From CAYFXE01 sp964347035 (GTDB taxonomy: Bacteria > Acidobacteriota > Aminicenantia > Aminicenantales > Aminicenantaceae), in contig CAYFXE010000013.1 of the NCBI GenBank assembly GCA_964347035.1, positions 1 through 64,000 of the forward strand: a stretch of DNA of 64,000 nt. The letters run 5' to 3'. The number at the start of each line of letters is the position of its first letter. Within the stretch, counting starts at the first letter, position 1. Below are positions 51,596 through 60,124 of the stretch, piece after piece. The translations under genes and the position numbers were made by a program. The notes beneath the pieces were generated by a model, which did no database searches, was not told the DNA's origin, and worked only from the letters and a program-made list of their open reading frames with translations.

Positions 51596-52570
51596 TCACC
51601 ACTCCATAATTTTTTTTATGTAGTAGACAATCCTTTCAGGTGTCGGGTAGTAATAATCTTCACTCTTGAAGAGAGGGACAGTGATGTCCTGACCTGTGAT
51701 CCGTAAAACAGGCGCATCAAGATTGAGGAGAGCCTTCTCGTTGATCAATGCCGCAATCTCAGCCCCTAAGCCGCATGTTTTCGGTGCTTCATGGACAACA
51801 ACAGCGCGGCCTGTTCTCTTGACCGAATCGATGATTGTTTGAGAATCCATCGGAGACAGCGTCCGAAGGTCTACAATTTCAGGGAAAACACCAGTCGGCT
51901 CGATTATTTCCGCCGCTTGCTGAACAACAGGAATCATGGCCCCCCAGGCAATGATCGTCAGGTCTTCCCCCTCACGGACAATTTTTGCCTGACTCAAAGG
52001 CACCGCATAATCATCTTCGGGAACCTCCTGCCTTCCCGCCCTGTAGAGTCTTTTCGGTTCTAAAAATATGACAGGGTCATCATCTCTTATCGAAGAGATA
52101 AGAAGCCCTTTGGCATCGTAGGGAGTGGATGGAACGGCGACTTTTAATCCAGGAATTTGACTGAACAAGGCCTCTGTACTCTCGGAGTGATGTTCGAGAG
52201 CTTTGACTCCTGCTCCGTAGGGCATTCGAATGACTATTGGAACAGTGTATCTTCCTCGAGACCGGTTCCTGAGTCGGGCGGCATGGGCTAAGATCTGATT
52301 GTAAGCCAAGTAGATAAATCCCATAAACTGGATCTCGGCAATCGGGCGGAGACCGTAGGCCGCCATCCCGATAGCCATGCCGACGATCGCAGATTCAGCT
52401 AGAGGAGTATCTATAACTCGCTCTTCCCCAAATCGATCGAGGAGTCCATCGGTCACCCGGAACACTCCGCCATCAACTCCCACATCCTCTCCGAGGATGA
52501 GGACTCTCTCGTCACGTTCTATTTCCTGAAGCATGGCTTGATTAAGAGCTTGGACCATGTTGAGTTTCAT
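51596..52570 (-). CDS. 2-oxoacid dehydrogenase E1 component, beta subunit
   Basis: It forms the E1 heterotetramer with the alpha subunit, decarboxylating a 2-oxoacid with TPP. It has LNMVQALNQAMLQEIERDER, ILGEDVGVDGGVFRVTDGL, GMAAYGLRPIAEIQFMGFIY, RMPYGAGVKALEHHSES and HEAPKTCGLGAEIAALINE. It overlaps the alpha gene by 4 bases and precedes the E2 gene by 2 bases. Confidence 0.93.
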   Translation of the reverse strand: MKLNMVQALNQAMLQEIERDERVLILGEDVGVDGGVFRVTDGLLDRFGEERVIDTPLAESAIVGMAIGMAAYGLRPIAEIQFMGFIYLAYNQILAHAARLRNRSRGRYTVPIVIRMPYGAGVKALEHHSESTEALFSQIPGLKVAVPSTPYDAKGLLISSIRDDDPVIFLEPKRLYRAGRQEVPEDDYAVPLSQAKIVREGEDLTIIAWGAMIPVVQQAAEIIEPTGVFPEIVDLRTLSPMDSQTIIDSVKRTGRAVVVHEAPKTCGLGAEIAALINEKALLNLDAPVLRITGQDITVPLFKSEDYYYPTPERIVYYIKKIMEW

Positions 52571-53646
52571 TGGCCTGTCTCCTTCAGAAACGCCTTGAGC
52601 TCTTCCAGTTGGGCTATGAGGTTGGGTGTCATTTCTTTATAGGTGTGAATAAAGAGTTCCTCCAGGGAAGGGGGAGGGGTCTTTTCGGCTTCCTCGACTG
52701 ATGAATTGATGGTTTGTGTGATTTCTTCCTGAACTTTGTGTTCAAAAGATTCATCCCAAAGGCCCTTGTCTTTCAGGTAAATCCTGAATCTTTCGATCGG
52801 GTCCTTCTTCTCCCATCTCTTCACCTCTTCCTGGGACCGGTATTTTGTGGCATCATCCGAGGTGGTATGACTGGTCATCCGGTAGGTGTAAGCTTCGATG
52901 AGTGTAGCACCCTCGCCGGCTCTGGCTCTTTCAGCGGCTTCTCTGGTGGCTGCATACATAGCCAGGATGTCGTTGCCGTCGACGAGAATGCCTGGAAAAC
53001 CATACGAAACGGCTTTTTGGGCCAGAGTCTTGGAGGCGGTTTGCTTGGCTCTCGGCATGGAAATCGCGTACTGGTTGTTGAAGCAAACAAACACATTGGG
53101 TGTCTTGTAGACACCAGCAAAATTTAGGGCCTCATGGAAGTCTCCCTCGGATGTGGCTCCGTCACTGAACGTGCTCAAGATGCAGATCTTCTCTTTCTTC
53201 ATCTTCGCGGCCATTCCAGCTCCGACCGCATGGGGCAGCTGAGAGGCGACGGGAACAGCCAGCGTGAAAATATTCAGATCAGCGGGGATGTTCATACCCT
53301 CTTCGTGTCCCATCCAGTACAGATAATAATTTTTCAACGGAAGACCGAGAGTGACATATACTCCGAGATCTCGAAAGTAAGGGAAGAGCCAATCTCCCTT
53401 CTTGAAAGCCAGGCCTGAGCCTACCTGGCAGGCTTCATGGCCGATGTTAGGAGCAAAGGTCCCCATCCTGCCTTGGCGTTGAAGCGTGAACGCTTTGGAA
53501 TCGGCGTTGCGAGTCAAAACCATCAAGGTGTACATCCTTTTTAGCTCTTCTGCCAAGAGCTTTGGTTCGAGTGAACGAAGGACCTTTCCCTTTTCATTCA
53601 ATATCTGCAGCATATCCCCTTTTAAAGGGTCGTACTGCTCAATCAT
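52567..53646 (-). CDS. 2-oxoacid dehydrogenase E1 component, alpha subunit
   Basis: The TPP-binding subunit: GRMGTFAPNIGHEACQVGSG, FSDGATSEGDFHEALNFAGV (the GDG...N TPP motif in variant form, SDGATSEGDFHE...N), NNQYAISMPRAKQTA, and YRMTSHTTSDDATKYR with the phosphorylation-loop region. It is most like the PdhA of Gram-positive bacteria; a branched-chain substrate is possible. The ATG at 53646 follows AGGAGG, so the longer 53685 start is rejected. It is the first gene of the operon. Confidence 0.92.
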   Translation of the reverse strand: MIEQYDPLKGDMLQILNEKGKVLRSLEPKLLAEELKRMYTLMVLTRNADSKAFTLQRQGRMGTFAPNIGHEACQVGSGLAFKKGDWLFPYFRDLGVYVTLGLPLKNYYLYWMGHEEGMNIPADLNIFTLAVPVASQLPHAVGAGMAAKMKKEKICILSTFSDGATSEGDFHEALNFAGVYKTPNVFVCFNNQYAISMPRAKQTASKTLAQKAVSYGFPGILVDGNDILAMYAATREAAERARAGEGATLIEAYTYRMTSHTTSDDATKYRSQEEVKRWEKKDPIERFRIYLKDKGLWDESFEHKVQEEITQTINSSVEEAEKTPPPSLEELFIHTYKEMTPNLIAQLEELKAFLKETGQ

Positions 53647-53746
53647 AGCCTTCCTCCTGTGTTCAATAGAAGACACTCCAATCAATGCGGAGGGCTTTTA
53701 AAGAGGGTGTTAGAAAAAGCCTATTTGTTAGGTTCTTATGTATTGG

Positions 53747-54009
53747 CTATTTTGTGGCCCACTCTTTGAGTTTCTCGTACTCCACCTCTCCACATAGGAC
53801 ATCATTGGTTTCTGTGTTGAAGAAAGTCGGAGTCCGAAGCTGTCCTCCACACTTAGGTGCGATAATATCAAGTCAGCGTTTTTTTCATCGTGCCAAACTT
53901 CCAGCTTTTCCAATTGAATGCCCGTCTCTTCTTCCAATTTGTCAACATAGGGCATCATATTCTTGCAGTGAGGACACTCCCGTCCATGGAACATGATCAG
54001 TTTTTCCAT
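53747..54009 (-). pseudogene. Glutaredoxin/thioredoxin-like protein, frameshifted
   Basis: The frame from ATG 54009 (AGGAGG upstream) reads MEKLIMFHGRECPHCKNMMP, a thioredoxin-fold start with a CPHC active site, up to about residue 46. The other frame then continues the family-like sequence: IIAPKCGGQLRTPTFFNTET and NDVLCGEVEYEKLKEWATK to the TAG at 53747. The reading frame is thus broken near 53870, with several residues apparently missing. The uncorrected ORF runs to 53728 with an unrelated tail. Either a deletion or a sequencing error is possible. It lies 1 base after the rubredoxin-FTR gene, so it is the likely partner thioredoxin. Confidence 0.72.
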
Positions 54010-54010
54010 C

Positions 54011-54436
54011 CTATTTCCTCCTAACGAAAAGCCCACACCAACATTCCCCATCCTGTTTGTCTTTGTAGGTTTCATGGATACGAAAATTACAAGGACAGAC
54101 GAGTTTCAGATCCTCGATGAAATCTTTGGTGATGAGTCGGCAGGGACAATATTTTAAGCCATGATTCTGTTCATTGTTGAATATGCCGTCGAGAAGCATG
54201 TTGACCTTTTCTGTATCAGGATTCACTCGGAATTCGTTCTTCTCTGCGAATTTTTCGATGGCCTCTAAGAAATCATCTTTGCTGAATTTTGTTTCGGTGT
54301 CAGGACAGATTTTCGTGGCTTCTTCTGCTGAAATTTCCACATAAGCGTTTTCGGCCATGCAGGTAGGGCACACCTCTGGGGGATTGAGGCCATAATGGAT
54401 ATCATTGCATACAAAGCAACGCCAGTATTTTTTCAT
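54011..54436 (-). CDS. Rubredoxin-like plus ferredoxin:thioredoxin reductase catalytic-type protein
   Basis: The N-terminal rubredoxin-like domain is WRCFVCNDIHYG...EVCPTC. The C-terminal domain is of the ferredoxin:thioredoxin reductase catalytic (beta) type: YCPCRLITKD, LVCPCNFRIHETY and ECWCGLFVRR, the CPC-CPC-CxC pattern that holds a 4Fe-4S cluster and a redox disulfide. No variable subunit gene is near. It probably passes electrons to the thioredoxin-like protein encoded 1 base downstream. The ATG at 54436 starts at the rubredoxin fold; an earlier ATG at 54469 is possible. Confidence 0.85.
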   Translation of the reverse strand: MKKYWRCFVCNDIHYGLNPPEVCPTCMAENAYVEISAEEATKICPDTETKFSKDDFLEAIEKFAEKNEFRVNPDTEKVNMLLDGIFNNEQNHGLKYCPCRLITKDFIEDLKLVCPCNFRIHETYKDKQDGECWCGLFVRRK

Positions 54437-54557
54437 GCTTTTTAAACTTTGAGATGTACTTTTCCCCATATTTTAGGGAAATACTAATAGATCTCTCTTT
54501 CTCTTTTTTTTAAAATCTTGTTGCGGAATTCGTTCAAACGGCTTGGCCAGGAAATGC

Positions 54558-55043
54558 TCACATCATGGTTTTGGCCATTTCCTGTTCCATCTCGGACTTG
54601 CGCGTGCAGTAATAGCCGTTCTTCATACCTTTCTCGATATAGATTGGGCACTTCGGACAGTCACAGCCTTTCTCTTCGGTGATGATCTTGCTCTTGCTGA
54701 TAAATGGGTGGCAGAAAGCGCTTTCTGTCTCTTCGGCGACGTAGGTCGGACAGGTCTTGCAGATGCATTTTTCCTTGACCATCGGGAGCATTTCTTCCAT
54801 CTCCGCCATCATCGTGTCAGCTTCTTCTTCAGTCTTGCCCGTTTTTATGAGCATCTCCCTGACCATATCTTTCTGGCTCATCTCTTCCATCGGAGCTTCT
54901 TGGGCTGGAGCTTGGGCTTGTTGAGCGACCTCCTCTGCAACAGGCTCTTCTTCGGCTTTTTTACAGGAACTTAGACCAAGGCAGGCCAAACAAATTCCAG
55001 CTAATCCGGAACCGCCTTTTTCGAAGAACTCTCTTCGTTTCAT
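54558..55043 (-). CDS. DUF2769-type exported lipoprotein
   Basis: A 161-residue protein with MKRREFFEKGGSGLAG, a twin-arginine-like start, and a Cys after LGLSS that fits a lipobox. An Ala/Glu-rich linker follows. The C-terminal domain has CICKTCPTYV, AFCHP, GCDCPKCPIYIEKG and YYCTR, the eight-Cys pattern of DUF2769, likely binding iron-sulfur or zinc. GAGGAGG precedes the ATG at 55043; the 55067 start is rejected. It is probably part of the redox group here. Confidence 0.8.
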   Translation of the reverse strand: MKRREFFEKGGSGLAGICLACLGLSSCKKAEEEPVAEEVAQQAQAPAQEAPMEEMSQKDMVREMLIKTGKTEEEADTMMAEMEEMLPMVKEKCICKTCPTYVAEETESAFCHPFISKSKIITEEKGCDCPKCPIYIEKGMKNGYYCTRKSEMEQEMAKTMM

Positions 55044-55218
55044 AGGCCCTCCTCTTAATGATTTCATTAATTCTTATCATAAAAAAAATGTTCGTGTCAA
55101 TTATACAATATCTATAGATTTTATTAGGAATTGACAAAAAATGGAAGAAGAATGTAAGAATTTGGAGATTCTTCCAAAGCGAACGTTCTGTCTTTCAAAA
55201 GTAGGGAGGCAGCTTTTT

Positions 55219-55935
55219 TTATAAAGTTTTTAGATATGCTAGTAAATCTGCCATATCCTGATCTGGGAGGTTGGTGAAGGCCGGCATGGCAAGGAATGGA
55301 CGGATGATCTGTTGTTTTATGTTCTCGATCGTGGCCGGTCTCCTGCTGGAAGGAAGAGTATCTTTATCTAACAAACCTTTGAGCCCGGGTCCCGCCTTTT
55401 TTTCTTCCCGATCGGCAAAGTGACACGAGCTGCATTTGCTGGCGAAGATTGTTGCGCCTTTTTCGGCTCTGCCTTGAAGAGGAGATGGTGATGAGATTGA
55501 CTCTTCCAAAGGTTCAGTAGGGACAAAGGCTGTTCTAAGGAAATAGTATCCAGCAGAGGTGCTGAAGACAACAAACGCCATACAAAAAATGGTCATCCCC
55601 AGCGCCGGCGCAAACCTGAGAAGCTGTTTGTAAAATTGAACGATCAGAATCTTCATAATGAGCACGATAAACAGGACAAAGGCCAAGACACCATGAAATA
55701 CAGCTCGAGTGGAGATATTATCTCCAGCCATGATCCAGTATTTAATACAGAAATAGCTAATGACCAGGAGGAGGATGAAAAACACAAAGCCAGTAACCTT
55801 GTGGAATCTTCTTAGGAATACCGCACTGATTTTAAGACCTTGTTTACCCATCAGGATGAACATTGAAAGAACAGAGGCGATCCCTGCTAGAAGAAAAATT
55901 GAACCCAGGATGGATTTCAAAAGAAAAAATGACAT
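55219..55935 (-). CDS. Membrane-anchored cytochrome c with a four-helix N-terminal domain
   Basis: Residues 1 to about 145 hold four hydrophobic helices with His in RRFHKVTGFVF and AVFHGVLAFVL, like a cytochrome b561/DUF4405-type bundle. Residues from about 150 form a cytochrome c domain with CSSCH and a distal Met in LAMPAF. It should pass electrons between the membrane quinone pool and a periplasmic partner. The exact family is uncertain. No other electron-transfer gene overlaps it, but rubredoxin-type genes lie on both sides. Confidence 0.82.
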   Translation of the reverse strand: MSFFLLKSILGSIFLLAGIASVLSMFILMGKQGLKISAVFLRRFHKVTGFVFFILLLVISYFCIKYWIMAGDNISTRAVFHGVLAFVLFIVLIMKILIVQFYKQLLRFAPALGMTIFCMAFVVFSTSAGYYFLRTAFVPTEPLEESISSPSPLQGRAEKGATIFASKCSSCHFADREEKKAGPGLKGLLDKDTLPSSRRPATIENIKQQIIRPFLAMPAFTNLPDQDMADLLAYLKTL

Positions 55936-55989
55936 CTTGTCTCCCTCCTCAAAAAATTGTCTAAAAAGTAATATTTCAGATTTTCTTTG

Positions 55990-57832
55990 TCAAGCACGAC
56001 GTACAGATTTTATATAAATGTCCGGATCGACCATGACCTCGACAATAGCAGGGAGGGAAGACTCGAGGGCCTTTTGGAGGGATTCATCAAGCTTTTCCGC
56101 CTCGGAAACTCGGATGCCCAATCCTCCGGCCGAGGTAGCCATATCAGCTAAATTCGGGTTGGGAAAGCTTACTCTGTATTCCGGATAACCGTAGGCTTCC
56201 TGCTCTTTTTTGATGTTCTTGAGTTTGCCATCATTGAAGATGACTGCCGTAATCGGGAGTTTGTTATGGACTGCAGTCGTAAATTCCATCCCCACCATCC
56301 CAAAACCGCCGTCACCCGTGAGGGCAATGACCTGTCTTTTTGGCTCAGCAAATTGACAGGAGATGGCGGCAGGGATTCCGAATCCCATGCCAGCCATGTT
56401 GGCACAGAGGAGCGTTTGCTGCCCGTCACAGACGAATCGTTTGTAGAACCAATAGGTGTGGTCACCTACATCCACACAGATAAGGGCATTAGAAGCGACC
56501 TGCCTCTTTAGGGCCTGGATGACGGCTCCGGGATGGATTGGCTTCTTTCTGTTCTGAGCGTCCTCCTCAAGCAGGGCTTTATACTGAGAATGAACGGACC
56601 GAATCGCTTCTTTAAATTCGTGATCAATCTGTTTCGCCGGAGTCGATGCTTTCAACATCTTTATCACCTGGTGGGCATCCCCGACAATTCCGGCTTTTAC
56701 AGGGAAAGTCTTTCCCACTCTCGTGGCGTCGATATCCACCTGAATGACGTCAATATCAGGCACGAGGTTTCGCTGTCTGAATCCGCTGCCCAAGATAATG
56801 ATCAGATCTGATTGAGCCACGATCTTAGGAGCGAACCGGTTACCGATCGACCCTAAAACACCCAAGACGANNNNNNNNNNAAGGATCACACCATTGGCCG
56901 TCTCGCTGACTACGCCGGAGACCGTCTTCAAACATATCGAGTTCATCAGACTCAGGAACCATCCCTTTGGCCCTGGATGTCGTCGCGATCGGAGCGCCCA
57001 TGTGTCGAGCCAGGTCGAGAAGCTCGGGACCACAATGGCGGGCACCCCATCCAGCAAAAAGAAGAGGTTTTTTACTCTTGGCGATGATATCCACGGCTTT
57101 CTTGACAGACTCCCCGGGAAGGAGGTCTGGCTTGAACAGATGGTTCTCAGGAGGCCAGATGGATTCCTCCAGAGGTTCGGCCAGCACATCTGTCGGTAGA
57201 CTCAAAGCTGACGGGCCTGGCGCAGCGTAGGCCTTTTTTATGGCGAGGTTGACCACCTTGAGTGTTTGTCCGGGGTTCCCGATGAGCTCGGCATAGACAC
57301 AGAAGGTCTTGAAAATATCTACCTCAGCTATCTCCTGCAGAGATTCGCTACCGAGGAAGATTTCGGGGACCTGTCCCAGTAAAGCGAGAACAGGCGCCCT
57401 GTCGGTCGCAGCATCGACAATACCAGTGATCAGGTTTGTGGCTCCAGGTCCCGCGATGGACATACAGACCCCCAGTTCATTCGTCAATTTGGCATGGGCA
57501 CTAGCCATGAAAGCTGCAGATTCTTCATGACGGGTGAGGATAAGCTCAATATTTGGATTCCCTCGAATAGCTTCTGTCAAAGGCAGGTTCGAATCTCCTG
57601 GGATTCCATAGACTCTCTTGACGCTGTAGGCGACGAGCTGTTCGACGATCTTGTCTGCGACAGCGGTTTTCCCTTTGATGATGGTTTCTTCTCCTTCGAT
57701 GATTCTGAAGGCTGATTTAGGAGCCCCGCATTGGGGGCAGGTCCATTCTTCGGGAAGATCTTCGAAAGGGATTCTTTCTTTGGCTTCGTCATAAATATAA
57801 CCACACACTGAACATTTCCATTTTCTCATCAA
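55990..57832 (-). CDS. Rubredoxin-fused TPP enzyme (pyruvate oxidase/acetolactate synthase-like), split by a gap
   Basis: The N-terminal 50 residues are a rubredoxin domain: WKCSVCGYIYDEA and WTCPQCGAPK. A TPP-dependent enzyme follows: YGIPGDSNLPL, LTRHEESAAFMASAHA with the catalytic Glu, AGPGATNLITG, and in the C-terminal part ALTGDGGFGMVGMEF...NDGKL, the TPP/Mg motif. Ten N at 56871-56880 interrupt it. The halves are in frame only if the true gap is a multiple of three. About twenty residues before the gap (ELDMFEDGLRRSQRDGQW) do not match relatives, so the edge may be misassembled. A pyruvate or 2-oxoacid oxidoreductase with built-in electron acceptor is plausible. The next gene lies 9 bases upstream. 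Confidence 0.8.
56871..56880. other. Assembly gap (10 N)
   Basis: A placeholder gap inside the rubredoxin-TPP enzyme gene; its real length is unknown. Confidence 0.95.
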
Positions 57833-57840
57833 AGCCCTCC

Positions 57841-58548
57841 TTATTGTCTGATCAAGTTAAGGATTAGGAAAAAGGCAAAAAACAGCCCCAATCCAAGCAG
57901 GAAAAGCAGAGGCTCGCCCTTCTTCTTCTCAGGGATGAATTCTTTGACGAAAATATACAAAAGAATTCCAGCAATCAGACTGACCATGATGTTGTCCACG
58001 GTAGCAGGGATGGAAATAAGCATGGCGAAAATCACGCCCAGGAGCGTTGGGAAAGAAAGGGCGATTTTTGCCCCCAGTTTTTCTCGAATATCTCCGTGAA
58101 TCTGAGCCAACGAGGCTGTGCTCAAGGCTGCGTGGAGACCTATGGGGATCATGAAGAGCGCTCCCTCTAGAATGCTATCTTGGATTTTCTCCTTTATAAC
58201 AATGCCGACAACGAAATAGTATAAAAAGAATCCCACAGAATGAACCACATGTAGCTCCTGCGAAATCTTGTCCTGCTCGGCATGCTGGTAGATATATTTT
58301 TCGCTGAGGTGATGGATAGAAAAGCCCAACAGAAGGAAAACAAAAACCCAATTTTTTAGGGAGGCAGCAGCTTCATAAGTATGGGGAAGAAGGTCGAGAA
58401 AAAGATAGGAAATCGAGATTCCGGCGGCAAAAGAGAAGATTTTGTAGTATCTTGGGCCCTCTTTCGGTTTGATTTTCACACTGAGGAGATGAAGGGCACC
58501 AACACCCATTCCTAAACCTAGAGCGATAATCTCTGCCGTGTCTATCAT
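57841..58548 (-). CDS. ZIP-like polytopic membrane protein
   Basis: A 235-residue membrane protein with seven or eight hydrophobic helices. FLDLLPHTYEAA, GFSIHHLSEKY, VVHSVGFFLYYFVVGIVI and MIPIGLHAALSTAS are in the positions of the His-bearing helices of ZIP metal transporters, and a short His-rich loop lies between helices. The match is loose: the HSxxDG signature is not intact. A zinc or iron transporter is possible. Its stop is 9 bases before the rubredoxin-TPP gene start, so the two are probably cotranscribed. Confidence 0.6.
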   Translation of the reverse strand: MIDTAEIIALGLGMGVGALHLLSVKIKPKEGPRYYKIFSFAAGISISYLFLDLLPHTYEAAASLKNWVFVFLLLGFSIHHLSEKYIYQHAEQDKISQELHVVHSVGFFLYYFVVGIVIKEKIQDSILEGALFMIPIGLHAALSTASLAQIHGDIREKLGAKIALSFPTLLGVIFAMLISIPATVDNIMVSLIAGILLYIFVKEFIPEKKKGEPLLFLLGLGLFFAFFLILNLIRQ

Positions 58549-58651
58549 ATTAGGCTAAATTCTCCATTTCAGATAAACAAGATTTGTTTGATCCAAGAAA
58601 AAAGCAAAAAAAGTTGCTGTAGATGTTCCAGGATTACCAGGATGATTTATG

Positions 58652-60115
58652 TTAATCCAAACGGTAGTTGGGGGCCTCCTTGGTGATGATCACATCATGG
58701 ACGTGGCTCTCCCTGATTCCAGAAGCTGTAACTTTAATAAATTTCCCTTTTTTCTGAAGCTCCCCGATGGTTCGGCAGCCTGCGTATCCCATCCCGGCTT
58801 TTAATCCGCCGACCAACATCTCGATAATATGGGCCGTGCTTCCTTTGTACGGAACTCGGCCTTCAATGCCTTCCGGGACGAGCTTTCTTTCATCGGTGTA
58901 GAAGTCCTGGGCATACCTATCTCGACTTCCTTCTCTCATCACCTCCAACGAACCCATGCCTCGATAGGTTTTATACGAACGCCCTTGATAGATGACCACT
59001 TCCCCAGGTGATTCATCCGTACCTGCCAGAACATTCCCGAGCATAACAGAACTTGCTCCAGCAACGATAGCCTTGGATATGTCTCCAGAGTATTTGACGC
59101 CGCCGTCAGCGATAAGAGGGATGTCATTGTCCCTAGTGATTTTAAAAACATCCGCGATAGCCGTTATTTGAGGAATTCCAGCCCCGGTCACCACCCGAGT
59201 TGTGCAGATCGATCCCGGCCCTACACCCACCTTAACAGCATCCACTCCAAATCCTATGAGGTCCTTGGCGGCTTCGGAGGTGGCGATATTTCCGGCAATA
59301 AGCTCTTGTTCAGGAAATTCTTTTTTGAGCGACTTGACTGTATCCATGACTCGTTGCGAATGGCCGTGAGCTGTATCCACGACCAGAACATCCACCTTGG
59401 CTTTGATTAATGCTTGGGCTCTCTCTAGAGTTTCGTCACCGACTCCCACGGCTGCACCCACGCGGAGGCGTCCGAAGCTATCTTTGGATGAATTGGGATA
59501 CTGAATTCTTTTAAGGATGTCCTTGTACGTGATCAGTCCTTTGAGGTGGAAATTCTCATCCACCATCATAATTTTTTCGATTTTATGTTTGTGGAAGAGC
59601 TTTTCGGCCTCTTCCAAGGATGTTCCGACAGGAACCGTGATCAAATCCTTAGTCATGACCTTGTCGATGGTGAGGTTGAGGCGGGTTTCGAAACGGATGT
59701 CTCGGCTGGTCAGGATCCCGAGCAGTTTGTTATTCTCGTCTGTTATCGGAAGTCCTGAGATCCTGTACTTTCTCATGACCTCCTTGACCTCGAAAATCTT
59801 GTTATGCGGCCTCATCGTTATCGGGTCGACAATCATTCCGCTCTCATGCCGTTTGACTTTATCCACTTCCTCTGCCTGCTCTTGGATTGACATGTTGCGA
59901 TGGATAATCCCGATTCCACCTTGCTGGGCGATGGCGATTCCCATCTTTGATGTGGTCACGGTGTCCATGGCAGAGCTTACGATGGGAATCTTGAGGCTTA
60001 TGTTCCGGCTGAATCTCGTGGAGACATCGGCTTGAGCAGGAATCACATCAGTTTTAGCCGGGAGGATAAGGACGTCATCAAACGTGAGTCCTTCTTTTAT
60101 CTTTTGATCCAACAT
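58652..60115 (-). CDS. guaB: Inosine-5'-monophosphate dehydrogenase
   Basis: It oxidises IMP to XMP in guanine nucleotide synthesis. Family blocks are FDDVLILPAKTDVIPAQADV, SSAMDTVTTSKMGIAIAQQG, two CBS domains (residues of about 95-205), DTAHGHSQRVMDTV, VGVGPGSICTTRVVTGAG with the catalytic Cys, ADGGVKYSGDISKAI and GSLEVMREGSRDRY. The 487 residues are full length. It starts 9 bases after the secA stop on the same strand. Confidence 0.96.
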   Translation of the reverse strand: MLDQKIKEGLTFDDVLILPAKTDVIPAQADVSTRFSRNISLKIPIVSSAMDTVTTSKMGIAIAQQGGIGIIHRNMSIQEQAEEVDKVKRHESGMIVDPITMRPHNKIFEVKEVMRKYRISGLPITDENNKLLGILTSRDIRFETRLNLTIDKVMTKDLITVPVGTSLEEAEKLFHKHKIEKIMMVDENFHLKGLITYKDILKRIQYPNSSKDSFGRLRVGAAVGVGDETLERAQALIKAKVDVLVVDTAHGHSQRVMDTVKSLKKEFPEQELIAGNIATSEAAKDLIGFGVDAVKVGVGPGSICTTRVVTGAGIPQITAIADVFKITRDNDIPLIADGGVKYSGDISKAIVAGASSVMLGNVLAGTDESPGEVVIYQGRSYKTYRGMGSLEVMREGSRDRYAQDFYTDERKLVPEGIEGRVPYKGSTAHIIEMLVGGLKAGMGYAGCRTIGELQKKGKFIKVTASGIRESHVHDVIITKEAPNYRLD

Positions 60116-60124
60116 GGCTCCACC

